This document shows positions 27,718 to 36,115 of a stretch of DNA of 64,000 nt, one piece after another; the first letter of the stretch is position 1, and every line of letters starts with the position of its first letter. A program made the translations under genes and the position numbers. Origin of the DNA: Tsuneonella sediminis (GTDB taxonomy: Bacteria > Pseudomonadota > Alphaproteobacteria > Sphingomonadales > Sphingomonadaceae); contig NZ_JBNCBU010000001.1 in NCBI RefSeq assembly GCF_051912845.1, positions 1 to 64,000 of the forward strand, read 5' to 3'. The notes under the pieces are model-generated. The model did not search any database. It was not told the DNA's origin and was given only the letters and a program-made list of their open reading frames with translations.

Positions 27718-27726
27718 CTCTTGCAA

Positions 27727-27745
27727 TTGCGAGTGGTTCTCATTA
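27727..27745 (+). promoter_or_regulatory. Fur-like box upstream of bfd
   Basis: The 19-base element TTGCGAGTGGTTCTCATTA resembles the Fur-box variant TGCGAATGATTCTCATTA common in proteobacterial iron promoters. It lies 29 bases before the bfd start, consistent with iron-dependent repression. Assigned by eye only. Confidence 0.6.
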
Positions 27746-27773
27746 GCTCTCGATTCGATCGGAGCTGAGAAGA

Positions 27774-27962
27774 ATGTACGTCTGCGTCTGCAATGCCATC
27801 AGGGAGTGCGAGTTGCGCCGTGCGGCCCTGCGCGCGGGTGGCGACGCAGAGGCCGTCTACGCTGCGCTGGGCAAGCGCCCCAACTGCGGGACTTGCCTTG
27901 CGGACGCTGATGCAATCGTTTTCGAAGAGCGCGAGATGGCGGCGGTGCCGTTCGCGGCCTGA
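27774..27962 (+). CDS. bfd: Bacterioferritin-associated ferredoxin
   Basis: The 62-residue product has the BFD-like [2Fe-2S] pattern: Cys4 and Cys6 (MYVCVCNAI) and Cys38 and Cys41 (PNCGTC). It passes electrons to bacterioferritin haem to release stored iron. A Fur-like box lies just upstream and the bacterioferritin gene follows after 110 bases, so this is the iron mobilisation pair. Confidence 0.93.
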   Translation: MYVCVCNAIRECELRRAALRAGGDAEAVYAALGKRPNCGTCLADADAIVFEEREMAAVPFAA

Positions 27963-27983
27963 AGCTGCGAAGCAGTCGCAAAT

Positions 27984-28004
27984 GGCGGAATTCCGCCAAT
28001 TTTC
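27984..28004 (+). terminator. Perfect palindrome with T-run after bfd
   Basis: The 16-base palindrome TGGCGGAATTCCGCCA, 21 bases after the bfd stop, is followed by ATTTT. It reads as a short intrinsic terminator (stem GGCGG, loop AATT) that would lower read-through into bfr. A protein-binding operator for bfr is the other option. Confidence 0.55.
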
Positions 28005-28072
28005 CTGGTTGAGGTGTTGCCGGGCGGGTCGCCGAAGCGCATAATCCGCGCTTTCTCGAGGAGACCGTTTCC

Positions 28073-28564
28073 ATGAAGGGCGACCCAAAGGTCATCGACT
28101 ACCTCAACCGGGCGCTCACCAACGAGCTCACTGCGATCAACCAGTACTGGCTTCATTATCGCGTGCTGCATCATTGGGGCGTCCGCAAGCTCGCCGAATA
28201 CGAGCGGCACGAATCGATCGACGAGATGAAACATGCCGATATTCTCGCCGAGCGGGTGCTGTTCCTCGACGGGCTGCCCAACTTCCAGGCCATCCACAAG
28301 CTCAAGGTGGGCGAAAGCGTCGAGGAGATCTTACAGTCCGACCTGGCCCTCGAGATGGAAGCGATTCCGCTTCTCAAGGACGCTATCGAGTACTGCGAAG
28401 GCGCTCGCGATTACGTCAGCCGCGAGATATTCGAGCGCATCCTCGAGAGCGAGGAGGAACACGTCGATTTCCTCGAGACCCAGTTCGACATGATCGAGCG
28501 GATGGGCCTGCAGAACTATGTCCAGCTGCAGAGCGAGCCCGCTGGCGAAGGGGGCGAAGGCTAG
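28073..28564 (+). CDS. bfr: Bacterioferritin
   Basis: The 163-residue product has all ferroxidase ligands of the family at their standard positions: Glu18, Glu51, His54, Glu94, Glu127 and His130, and the haem ligand Met52 in DEMKHAD. It forms 24-subunit cages that oxidise and store iron in the cytoplasm. The C-terminal tail is slightly longer and Gly/Glu-rich. The stop codon shares a CTAG with the stop of the convergent der gene. Confidence 0.96.
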   Translation: MKGDPKVIDYLNRALTNELTAINQYWLHYRVLHHWGVRKLAEYERHESIDEMKHADILAERVLFLDGLPNFQAIHKLKVGESVEEILQSDLALEMEAIPLLKDAIEYCEGARDYVSREIFERILESEEEHVDFLETQFDMIERMGLQNYVQLQSEPAGEGGEG

Positions 28565-29961
28565 CCCTTGGCGTAGGGGTTCTTCGGTGCCTTTAGGACC
28601 ACCCGCACCGGTACCGCGTCGAATCCCAGCTCCCTGCGGATGCCGTTGACGAGATAGCGTTCGTAGCTCTTGGGCAGCATGTCCAGCCGCGTGCCGAAGA
28701 CCACGAAACGCGGCGGGCGCGTACCGGCCTGGGTGATGTAGCGCAGCTTGATCCGTTTGCCCTTGGGCGCGGGCGGGGGATTGGCCTCGAGCGCATCGTC
28801 GAACCAGCGGTTGAGCGCCGAAGTGGGCACCCGTTTCGACCAGGCCTCGCGGATCTCGAAGGCGGCCTTCAGCATCTGGTCGAGACCCTTGCCGGTTTTC
28901 GCCGACACCGCGAACAGCGGCAGCCCGCGGACCTGCGCAAGCCCCTCGTCCAGCGCGCCCTTGATGCCGTTGAAGAGGCGGCTGGCATCGCCGACCTGCT
29001 CGGTTCCGGTCATGTCCCACTTGTTTATCGCGATCATCAGTGCCCGGCCTTCTTCGAGCACCATCGAGGCGATCTTGAGGTCCTGATGCTCGAGCCCGCG
29101 AGTCGCGTCGAGCAGGAGCACGACGACCTCGGCGAAATCGATCGCGCGCTTGGCGTCCGCGACCGAGAGTTTCTCGAGCTTCTCGACCACGTTCGATCGC
29201 TTGCGCATCCCGGCGGTGTCGATCAGGCGGATGTCGCGCACCTCGCCGCCGGGATCGGTCCACTGCCAGTCGACCGCAATCGAATCGCGGGTGATCCCGG
29301 CTTCCGGCCCGGTGAGCAGCCGGTCTTCGCCGAGCAGGCGGTTGATCAGCGTCGACTTGCCCGCGTTGGGCCGGCCGACAATGGCGAGCTTGAGCGGGCC
29401 GAGTTCGAAATCGTCCGGATCGGCCGCTTCGCCCGCACGGTCCGCGGCTGCGCGTTCGTCCTCGGACGCGCCGATGATCGGCCAGAGCGCATCGAACAGG
29501 TCCGCGACGCCTTCGCCGTGTTCGGCCGACAGCGCGACCGGTTCGCCGAAGCCAAGCGAGAACGCCTCGAACAGCCCCGCGTCGCCCGCCGACCCTTCTG
29601 CCTTGTTGGCAACCGCGACGACCGGGATCTCCTGCGTGCGCAGCCAGCGGGCGATCTCCTCATCAAGAGGAGTGAGTCCCGCGCGTGCGTCGATCACGAA
29701 CAGCGCGGCGTCCGCGCCCTCGACGCTGACCTCGGTCTGACGACGCATTCTGCCTGGCAGCGTCTCGGCGTCCTCGTCCTCCCACCCGGCGGTGTCGACA
29801 ACGGTGAATTCGAGGCCGGCGATCGTGGCGTCCCCGAAGCGACGGTCGCGGGTAACCCCCGGCTGGTCGTCGACCAGCGCGAGCTTCTTGCCGACGAGCC
29901 GGTTGAACAGCGTCGACTTTCCGACGTTGGGTCGGCCGATGATGATGACGGTCGGTTTCAC
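28561..29961 (-). CDS. der: Ribosome biogenesis GTPase Der (EngA)
   Basis: The 466-residue product has the double GTPase layout unique to Der: first P-loop GRPNVGKST (about 8-16) with DTAGWEDED, second P-loop GRPNAGKST (about 205) with DTAGMRKRS, and NKWD, followed by a KH-like C-terminal domain (RIKLRYITQAGTRPPRFVVF). It acts in assembly of the 50S ribosomal subunit. An acidic linker between the two GTPase domains (ASEDERAAADRAGEAADPDDF) is present. Confidence 0.97.
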   Translation of the reverse strand: MKPTVIIIGRPNVGKSTLFNRLVGKKLALVDDQPGVTRDRRFGDATIAGLEFTVVDTAGWEDEDAETLPGRMRRQTEVSVEGADAALFVIDARAGLTPLDEEIARWLRTQEIPVVAVANKAEGSAGDAGLFEAFSLGFGEPVALSAEHGEGVADLFDALWPIIGASEDERAAADRAGEAADPDDFELGPLKLAIVGRPNAGKSTLINRLLGEDRLLTGPEAGITRDSIAVDWQWTDPGGEVRDIRLIDTAGMRKRSNVVEKLEKLSVADAKRAIDFAEVVVLLLDATRGLEHQDLKIASMVLEEGRALMIAINKWDMTGTEQVGDASRLFNGIKGALDEGLAQVRGLPLFAVSAKTGKGLDQMLKAAFEIREAWSKRVPTSALNRWFDDALEANPPPAPKGKRIKLRYITQAGTRPPRFVVFGTRLDMLPKSYERYLVNGIRRELGFDAVPVRVVLKAPKNPYAKG

Positions 29962-30094
29962 TTCGCGGCTTTCATGTCAGCCGCGCAGGTGGCCGCTGTC
30001 GCGCCGCTTGGCAAGCGCGCTCGGCGATTAGTTGAAATCGGTTAACCATGTCAGGCAAGGCGATGCCAACCACAAGGTTCCATGCCTTGCCGGC

Positions 30095-30844
30095 ATGAGG
30101 GGACCGTTGGGAATCGCCGTCGGGGCGCTCGCGCTCGCATTGCCGGGCATGGCCCGGGCCGACATCGCCGCGGGCGACGGGGCTGCGCGCAGTGCCGAGC
30201 TTCCCGCCTATCTGCAGTGCGTCCCGTTTGCACGCGAGCGCACCGGCGTGCAGATATATGGCGACGCGCGCACGTGGTGGGAGCAGGCCGAAGGCCGCTA
30301 CCAGCGAGGAAACCGACCCAGAACGGGCGCGGTGATGACGTTTCTTCCTCACGGCTCGATGACGCTTGGTCATGTCGCCGCGGTGGCGCAAGTCATCGAC
30401 AGCCGCACCGTCCTGCTCGATCACGCCAACTGGTCGCCAATCGACGGCCGGCGAGGGCAGGTCGAGCGCGGAGTCAGGGCGATCGACGTCTCGCCCGGGA
30501 ATGACTGGAGCCAGGTCCGCGTCTGGTATGCGCCGCTGGGCGACCTGGGCACCACTGCGTGGCCAGTCGCAGGCTTCATCTACAACGAGCCGGAGAGGAA
30601 AGGCCCCTACGGCGGGGAGCGGATACTGGCGGCGGCGCGACAATCGCCGACGCCCTCTGCCGAACCGTCGAAAGCGTTCGCCATGGCGTTCTCCGGGCTT
30701 GGCGAGGCGCGCGTCGCTACGCCGTCCTCGGCGCGCCAGGCAGCGCGGCCGGCCACGCGGACGGACGGTGCGCGCATCGCGGCGACCGCCGGTAGCCGGC
30801 CGCGCGACCCGATCGACGCCGCGATCGCCCGCTACGGCAGCTGA
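30095..30844 (+). CDS. CHAP domain secreted amidase/peptidase
   Basis: ATG at 30095 chosen because a signal peptide follows (MRGPLGIAVGALALALPGMARA). The ~249-residue product has a CHAP domain (about 35-160) with catalytic Cys in YLQCVPFARE and His in LGHVAAVAQV, then an Ala/Pro-rich tail ending in IDAAIARYGS. CHAP domains cut peptidoglycan cross-bridges or stem amides. It stands alone and divergent from der. Confidence 0.85.
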   Translation: MRGPLGIAVGALALALPGMARADIAAGDGAARSAELPAYLQCVPFARERTGVQIYGDARTWWEQAEGRYQRGNRPRTGAVMTFLPHGSMTLGHVAAVAQVIDSRTVLLDHANWSPIDGRRGQVERGVRAIDVSPGNDWSQVRVWYAPLGDLGTTAWPVAGFIYNEPERKGPYGGERILAAARQSPTPSAEPSKAFAMAFSGLGEARVATPSSARQAARPATRTDGARIAATAGSRPRDPIDAAIARYGS

Positions 30845-31126
30845 TCAGTCCTTTTTTGCGACCGGCGGATCGTCGCCGAGATCCTCGAACCACGCCTCGA
30901 CCGGGCCGTTGAGTTTGAGCGTCAGGGGCTGGCCCTTGCGGTCGACCGTCTTGCCGGCCTGCACGCGGATCCAGCCCTCGGAGATGCTGTATTCCTCCAC
31001 GTCGGTGCGGACGCGGTCCTTGAAGCGGATGCCGATCCCGCGCTCGAGCGCGTCCTGGTCGAAATGCGGGCTGCGCGGATTGACCGACAGGCGGTCGGGC
31101 GGGGTCTGGGATTTGTCGTCGCTCAT
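30845..31126 (-). CDS. DUF3297 family protein
   Basis: The 93-residue product matches the small DUF3297 family from end to end (PPDRLSVNPRSPHFD, RGIGIRFKDRVRTDVEEY, SEGWIRVQAGKTVDRKGQPL). Function is not known. Its stop is directly beside the stop of the convergent CHAP gene. Confidence 0.88.
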   Translation of the reverse strand: MSDDKSQTPPDRLSVNPRSPHFDQDALERGIGIRFKDRVRTDVEEYSISEGWIRVQAGKTVDRKGQPLTLKLNGPVEAWFEDLGDDPPVAKKD

Positions 31127-31169
31127 GAGGCGGGGCCCTTAGTCGTGCCGGGTGCACCCGGCAAGCGGG

Positions 31170-31343
31170 TCAGTCGGGCGGCAAGGGGGTCTCGGGCAGG
31201 ACCGGGGCGCCCGGATCCTCGTCCTTGCCCTCGCCTTCCTCGACCCCGGCCTGTCGGCGCTCGATCTCTATCTCGCTCGGCCCGGCGTCGATCAGGGGAC
31301 CGTCGTCGGGCTCCTTGCCTGACGGGATGTGGGGACCGGTCAT
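31170..31343 (-). CDS. Small acidic hypothetical protein, 57 residues
   Basis: ATG at 31343 overlaps the stop of the preceding small gene (ATGA). The product is acidic and Pro/Glu-rich (EIEIERRQAGVEEGEGKDED, ends LPETPLPPD) with no recognised domain. The tight coupling with its neighbour supports it being real. Confidence 0.5.
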   Translation of the reverse strand: MTGPHIPSGKEPDDGPLIDAGPSEIEIERRQAGVEEGEGKDEDPGAPVLPETPLPPD

Positions 31344-31522
31344 TTGCCGAGGGGGGCGGGTATTTCCGCCGGCCGCTGATTCGGGTCTGCAACGTCGGGT
31401 CGGGGCGGGGCAACTTCGTCCGGTTGCCGCATCGGCTCGCCGGCAGGCTCGGGGCTGGCCGGAGTCTCGGGGGGCGATGCCGGTTCGATGGTATCGGGAG
31501 TTTCGGGCGGCTGGGTGGCCAT
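31340..31522 (-). CDS. Small Pro-rich hypothetical protein, 60 residues
   Basis: The frame from ATG 31522 encodes a Pro/Glu/Ala-rich peptide (TQPPETPDTIEPASPPETP, ends PAPLGK) without a signal peptide or membrane segment. It is probably disordered. It overlaps the next small gene by four bases. Confidence 0.5.
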   Translation of the reverse strand: MATQPPETPDTIEPASPPETPASPEPAGEPMRQPDEVAPPRPDVADPNQRPAEIPAPLGK

Positions 31523-31662
31523 TGCTGCGATCCTTTCGTTCGGCCGGGAAACGGCCGGCGGGGCAATCACGTTCCCCGGCTTGCCCTTTGCGCCCGCCCA
31601 CTGTAACGGCGCACCCCTGTTCGCGAGCGGGCCTGCCCGCCCGCGCGGCTTCGTTCGGGTTT

Positions 31663-31747
31663 GCGGGCGTGGCGGAATTGGTAGACGCGCTGGTTTTAGG
31701 TACCAGTATCGCAAGATGTGGGGGTTCGAGTCCCTTCGCCCGCACCA
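31663..31747 (+). tRNA. tRNA-Leu (anticodon TAG)
   Basis: Cloverleaf with acceptor GCGGGCG/CGCCCGC, a long variable arm typical of class II tRNAs, anticodon stem CTGGT/ACCAG around loop TTTAGGT (anticodon TAG) and a T-arm with GGTTCGAGTCCC. A discriminator A and encoded CCA end it. It reads CUA and, by wobble, other CUN codons. Confidence 0.97.
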
Positions 31748-31808
31748 GCCGCCGCCCCGGTCTCGAGCGATCACGAGATACTTGTTTTACAAAGGCTTTT
31801 GACCTCCC

Positions 31809-33383
31809 ATGAAGATCGAAGAGACCGCCAACGAAGGCCTCCACCGCGCCTACAAGCTGACGATCCCGGCCAAGGACATAGATGCAGCGGTCGCGGCCGA
31901 GGTGAAGAAGATCGCTCCCCAGGTGCGCATGCCCGGTTTCCGCCCCGGCAAGGTGCCCGCCAACCTCGTCCGGAAGATGCACGGCGAGGCGATCCACGGA
32001 CAGGTCGTCAACGATCAGATCACCAGCGCGGTCGATTCGCTGATGAAGGACAAGAAGCTGCGTCCCGCGATGCAGCCGCGTGTCGAGTTCGGCGACGGTT
32101 ACGAGCAGGGCAAGGACGCGACGCTGACAGTCGACCTTGAAGTGCTGCCCGAGATCGAGGCCCCCTCGACCGATGGGCTCAAGCTGGAGAAGCTCACCGT
32201 TCCGGTGACAGACGCGGAAGTCGACGAGGCGGTGCAGAACATCGCCGGACAGCAGAAAAGCTGGAAGGACGCGCCCAAGACGAAGAAGGCGGCCGACGGC
32301 GACCAGATCATCATCGATTTCACCGGCTCGATTGACGGGGTCGAATTCGAAGGCGGCAAGGCCGAGGAAACCCCGCTCCAGCTCGGTGCTGGGCGTTTCA
32401 TCCCCGGGTTCGAGGAACAGCTCGCCGGCGTGAAGGCGGGCGACGACAAGACGATCACCGTGACCTTTCCGAGCGACTACCCCGCCAAGGAGCTGGCGGG
32501 CAAGGATGCCCAGTTCGCGATCCATGTCCACAAGGTGCAGGTCGAGGACGAGACCAAGGTCGACGATGAATTCGCGAAGAACCTCGGTCTCGAAAGTCTC
32601 GACCAGCTGCGCGGCCTGCTGAGGGGCCAGCTGGAGCAGGAACTGGGCGGACTTACGCGCACGGCGATGAAGCGGCAGCTGCTCGACACCCTCGCGTCGG
32701 GCCACGACTTCCCGGTCCCGCAGGGCATGGTCGATGCCGAGTTCGAACAGATCTGGGCCCAGCTTCAGCAGGAAGCCGCACAGGACGCCGATCCCGCCGC
32801 CGCGCTCAAGGAGATCGAGAGCGAAAAGGACGATTACCGCAAGATCGCCGAGCGCCGCGTGCGCCTTGGCCTCCTGCTGTCGGAAATCGGCCAGGCCAAC
32901 GGCGTGCAGGTTACTCAGCAGGAAATGTCGATGCTGATCCAGCAGGCCGCCCAGCAGTACCGCCCGGAAGACCGCGACCGGTTCATGGAGATCATCCGCA
33001 CCAATGACATGGCGGCCGCCCAGCTGCGCGCGCCGCTCTACGAGGACAAGGTCGTCGACTTCCTGTTCGACAAGGCCGATGTGACCGAGCGCGAGGTAAC
33101 CCGCGAGGAACTCCAGGCCGCGATCGAGGCCGAGGAAACCGCGCCGGCGCCCGCCAAGAAGAAGGCGCCCGCCAAGAAGGGTGCCGCCAAGTCGGAAGAC
33201 GCCGACGCCAAGCCCGAAGCGAAAAAGGCGCCGGCCAAGAAGTCCGCGACGAAGGCTGACAAGGATGACGCCGAACCGGCCGCCAAGAAGGCCCCGGCGA
33301 AGAAGGCTCCTGCCAAGAAGGCCGCTGCCGAGGAACCGGCCGCCAAGAAGACTCCGGCGAAGAAGGCGGCAGCCAAGAAGTAG
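31809..33383 (+). CDS. tig: Trigger factor with Lys/Ala-rich tail
   Basis: The 524-residue product has the ribosome-binding signature GFRPGKVP at 43-50, the FKBP-type prolyl isomerase domain (about 160-250) and the helical chaperone domain to about residue 440. From about 444 to the end is a tail of PAKK/APAKKA repeats (histone-H1-like), about 80 residues more than the E. coli protein (432). Trigger factor meets nascent chains at the ribosome exit. The tail is basic and could bind nucleic acid; this is inference. It is preceded by tRNA-Leu. Confidence 0.95.
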   Translation: MKIEETANEGLHRAYKLTIPAKDIDAAVAAEVKKIAPQVRMPGFRPGKVPANLVRKMHGEAIHGQVVNDQITSAVDSLMKDKKLRPAMQPRVEFGDGYEQGKDATLTVDLEVLPEIEAPSTDGLKLEKLTVPVTDAEVDEAVQNIAGQQKSWKDAPKTKKAADGDQIIIDFTGSIDGVEFEGGKAEETPLQLGAGRFIPGFEEQLAGVKAGDDKTITVTFPSDYPAKELAGKDAQFAIHVHKVQVEDETKVDDEFAKNLGLESLDQLRGLLRGQLEQELGGLTRTAMKRQLLDTLASGHDFPVPQGMVDAEFEQIWAQLQQEAAQDADPAAALKEIESEKDDYRKIAERRVRLGLLLSEIGQANGVQVTQQEMSMLIQQAAQQYRPEDRDRFMEIIRTNDMAAAQLRAPLYEDKVVDFLFDKADVTEREVTREELQAAIEAEETAPAPAKKKAPAKKGAAKSEDADAKPEAKKAPAKKSATKADKDDAEPAAKKAPAKKAPAKKAAAEEPAAKKTPAKKAAAKK

Positions 33384-33429
33384 CGCGGTACCGGCGGAAC
33401 CGGCGCCCGTGTGCGCCGGTTGACGGTAC

Positions 33430-33816
33430 ATGTTCGAATACTGGATTCGGGAAATCACCTCCGCCACCTCGCTGGTGGTGGAGGGGATGGCCGCGATCAT
33501 CGTGGCCTACGCGGTTGTCGAGGCCTTCGTGCGCCTCATCCTCTCGATCCCGCGGCACAGCGGTAGCGCGGAGAACCGGGCGCACGATGCGAAGGAGGAG
33601 ATCCGCCTGCGCCTGGGCCGCTGGCTGGCCCTCGCCCTCGAGCTCCTCCTGGGAGCCGACATCCTGCGCACCGCCGTGGCGCCGAGCTGGTCGGAAGTCG
33701 GCCAGCTGGCCGTCATCGCCACGATCCGCACCGGCCTGAACTACTTCCTGCAGCGCGAGATCGAGGCCTCCCGGACGAGGTGCGATGACGGGACGCAGGA
33801 GCCCGGCTGCGCCTAG
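33430..33816 (+). CDS. DUF1622 family membrane protein
   Basis: The 128-residue product has two or three hydrophobic helices and the family pattern (EGMAAIIVAYAVVEAFVRL, RLGRWLALALELLLGADIL, IRTGLNYFLQREIE). Function is unknown. Its stop shares a CTAG tetranucleotide with the stop of the convergent TonB receptor gene. Confidence 0.87.
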   Translation: MFEYWIREITSATSLVVEGMAAIIVAYAVVEAFVRLILSIPRHSGSAENRAHDAKEEIRLRLGRWLALALELLLGADILRTAVAPSWSEVGQLAVIATIRTGLNYFLQREIEASRTRCDDGTQEPGCA

Positions 33817-35906
33817 AAGGTGCCCTTGACGCTCAGGCGAAAGATCGGACCGATGAGCTGCGAGCGGTCCTCTATGAAGGCTACCGGGGACGAATTGCGT
33901 GGGCCCGCATAGACCGTCCGGTACAGGCGGTGACGGGCATTTGCGAAATTGACCGCCTGCAGCCGCACCGTCATCCCCAGCACGTCCTTGTGCTCGATGA
34001 AGTAGGAATCGAACACCGGTCCCTCCCAGTCGCGGCCGACCTCGAAAACGCGGTAGTACGGCGTGTTCCTGCTGTATTCGAACCCGGCGCCCCAGGCCCA
34101 GTCCGTCGCCGGGATGTCGTGGCGCAGGTTCATCTCGACGCGTTGCCGCCACAGGTTGCTGATCTGGCGCTTCTCTCCGGTCAGCGGATCGCGGATCGCG
34201 GAGGTCTGCAGGATCACGTTGGTGTCGAGCTTGGCTCCCTTGAAGCCCATCGGGTCGAGGTTGAACGTGCTCGTCCATTCGAAGCCGCGCCGCCGTGCCC
34301 GGTCGATGTTGCCGCGTCCCTCGCCGCCGCCCGGCAGCGGTACGATGTCGATGAAATCCTCGAACCGGCGGTCGAAGAAGCGCAGGTTCGTGCTTCCCCA
34401 CTTGCCGAGGTCCTTCTTGATCGCGGCGGTGATGTTCCAGCTTTGCGTGGGCACCAGTTCGGCATTGTTCGAATTCTGATTCCCCTGGTCGAGGAAGGCC
34501 CGGGCGAGAAAGTCGCCGAAGTTCAGCTGTCCGACCAAGCGTTCGACGTTGAACGATATGTCGAGGCCTTTTTCGGGTGCCCAGCCGAGGTTGAGGGCCC
34601 CCTTGGGCCTGGTGAAGGTTCGCGACAGGTCGTTGGCGCCGCTTTGGCTGATCGTCGAGTTCTCGGCGCCCGCCGAAAGCTGCATCGTCAGCTTGTCGGT
34701 GATCGGCCGGCCATAGCTCAATATGGCCTCGTAACGGTCCTCGCGCACGCCGCCGTCGCCTTGCGGGAAGGGGACTTCGACGAAGGCCCCCGACGGGCTG
34801 AGGTCGAACAGGCTGGCGTCCTTGTCGAACCGGTTGAACGCGGCCTCGGCGGCGATCTGCCAGTCGGCCTTGCCCCACTTCCAGCCGAATTCGGCCCGGC
34901 CGATCACCTCCCCGCTTTCGGTGACCTGGGCGTAGCGCCCGCCGACCGGGGGCGAGCCGTCGGCGAAGGCGATGACCGCGTCCTCCGAGTACCGGGTGCG
35001 ATCGAACCGGTCGAGCCCGATGAGCTTGAGCCGCCCGCCCGCGAGGTCGAACGCGTAATCGCCCCCGATCTCGTAATCGTATCCGCGTTGCCGGCCGTAC
35101 AGGTCGCGGTTGCGCGGCACGCCCGACAGCGGAAGGCGGTCTTCGCTCTCGTCGAACGTGCTGTAGACCCGGCGGTAAGAGGCATTGAGGTGCGCGATGT
35201 CCCCGCCGCGGTTCCAGGTCAGGTTGGCGCTGGCCTTGGGCGCATCGAAATCCGACCACAGCCGGCCGTCGCGGGTCTCGCGCAGCGACCCGTCGCCCGC
35301 CAGGATGCGGTATTCGCCGCCGAATGCGCCGCGGCCCTGCTCGTTCGCGAGGGCAAGGGTGTATTCGAGCTGGCCCTTGCTGCCCTTGAGCGAAACGTCG
35401 GCGTTGAGATAGCCGGGGTGCGCGAAATGGGGCCGGACCTCGCCCCGCCAGTTGAACTGGCCCGTCATCGCATCGGCGCGGGTGATGATGTCGGCCACCT
35501 GGCCCGACAGGCCGGGAATGGACAGCGTGGCGCCGTCGACGATGTCGATCCGCTCGACGCTCGTTGCGGGAATTCGGGCGAGCTGGTCGAACAGGCTGTC
35601 GGACTTGGACGCCAGCCGCTGGCCATTGACCAGCACGTTCTCGTTTGCCTGTCCGAGCCCGCGGCCCCCGTCGCGCGAGGCCTTGATCTGGAAGCCCGGG
35701 ACGTTGTTCAGCATGTCGAGCGCGCTCTTGGGAGAAAAGCGCGCGAAATCGGCGGGCGTGTAGCTCTGGCGTCCGTCGACCGCGGCGGGCGGATCCGCGA
35801 CCGGCGGGGGTGCGTCGCCGGTGGGCGCTTCCTGCGCGAGCGCCGGAGTCGCGGCGCCGGCGAGCAGGAAGGCGAGCAAACGGGCGGCGGCAGGCGGATG
35901 CGACAC
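33813..35906 (-). CDS. TonB-dependent outer membrane receptor
   Basis: The 697-residue product has a signal peptide (to about residue 24, TPALAQ), a plug domain (about 45-150; ALDMLNNVPGFQIK, NVLVNGQRL, RIDIVDGATLSIPGLSGQVADII) and a 22-strand type barrel ending in FRLSVKGTF with the terminal Phe recognised by the Bam machine. No clear TonB box is readable. Such receptors import siderophores, oligosaccharides or similar molecules; the substrate is unknown and no exporter or enzyme genes stand beside it. Confidence 0.92.
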   Translation of the reverse strand: MSHPPAAARLLAFLLAGAATPALAQEAPTGDAPPPVADPPAAVDGRQSYTPADFARFSPKSALDMLNNVPGFQIKASRDGGRGLGQANENVLVNGQRLASKSDSLFDQLARIPATSVERIDIVDGATLSIPGLSGQVADIITRADAMTGQFNWRGEVRPHFAHPGYLNADVSLKGSKGQLEYTLALANEQGRGAFGGEYRILAGDGSLRETRDGRLWSDFDAPKASANLTWNRGGDIAHLNASYRRVYSTFDESEDRLPLSGVPRNRDLYGRQRGYDYEIGGDYAFDLAGGRLKLIGLDRFDRTRYSEDAVIAFADGSPPVGGRYAQVTESGEVIGRAEFGWKWGKADWQIAAEAAFNRFDKDASLFDLSPSGAFVEVPFPQGDGGVREDRYEAILSYGRPITDKLTMQLSAGAENSTISQSGANDLSRTFTRPKGALNLGWAPEKGLDISFNVERLVGQLNFGDFLARAFLDQGNQNSNNAELVPTQSWNITAAIKKDLGKWGSTNLRFFDRRFEDFIDIVPLPGGGEGRGNIDRARRRGFEWTSTFNLDPMGFKGAKLDTNVILQTSAIRDPLTGEKRQISNLWRQRVEMNLRHDIPATDWAWGAGFEYSRNTPYYRVFEVGRDWEGPVFDSYFIEHKDVLGMTVRLQAVNFANARHRLYRTVYAGPRNSSPVAFIEDRSQLIGPIFRLSVKGTF

Positions 35907-36051
35907 GCAGGTATCCTTGTTGTTCAGAGCTTTCGAGCCGGTGTATTGTTCCGGTGAAACGCCATGTCGCGCGGGGCTCGACGAACGACAGGTGCGGGCC
36001 GATCAAAAACGATTGTAGTCGACAGAACGGGTCAGAGCGTGGGTTAACGCC

Positions 36052-36082
36052 CTTGAACATCTTCCGGCCACTCGCGACATAG
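36052..36082 (+). promoter_or_regulatory. Possible heat-shock (RpoH-type) promoter of clpP
   Basis: A CTTGAAC block at 36052-36058 is followed after about 16 bases by CGACATA. CTTGAA is the usual -35 of alphaproteobacterial RpoH promoters; the -10 match is weak. It lies about 35 bases upstream of the clpP start. Confidence 0.3.
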
Positions 36083-36115
36083 GCGGCGCAATCGAGACGG
36101 AAGGACGAGTACCCC

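Noticed and set aside
33140..33383. Lys/Ala tail of trigger factor as a separate histone-like gene
   Set aside because: It is in frame with tig without an internal start or stop, so it is part of the chaperone protein.
33399..33422. 8-base hairpin after the trigger factor gene as terminator
   Set aside because: Short stem without a T-run and only eight bases before the next start; too weak to call.
31170..33500. Long minus-strand frame (776 codons) opposite the trigger factor
   Set aside because: Only its last 57 codons look like a separate small gene; the rest is the shadow of tig.
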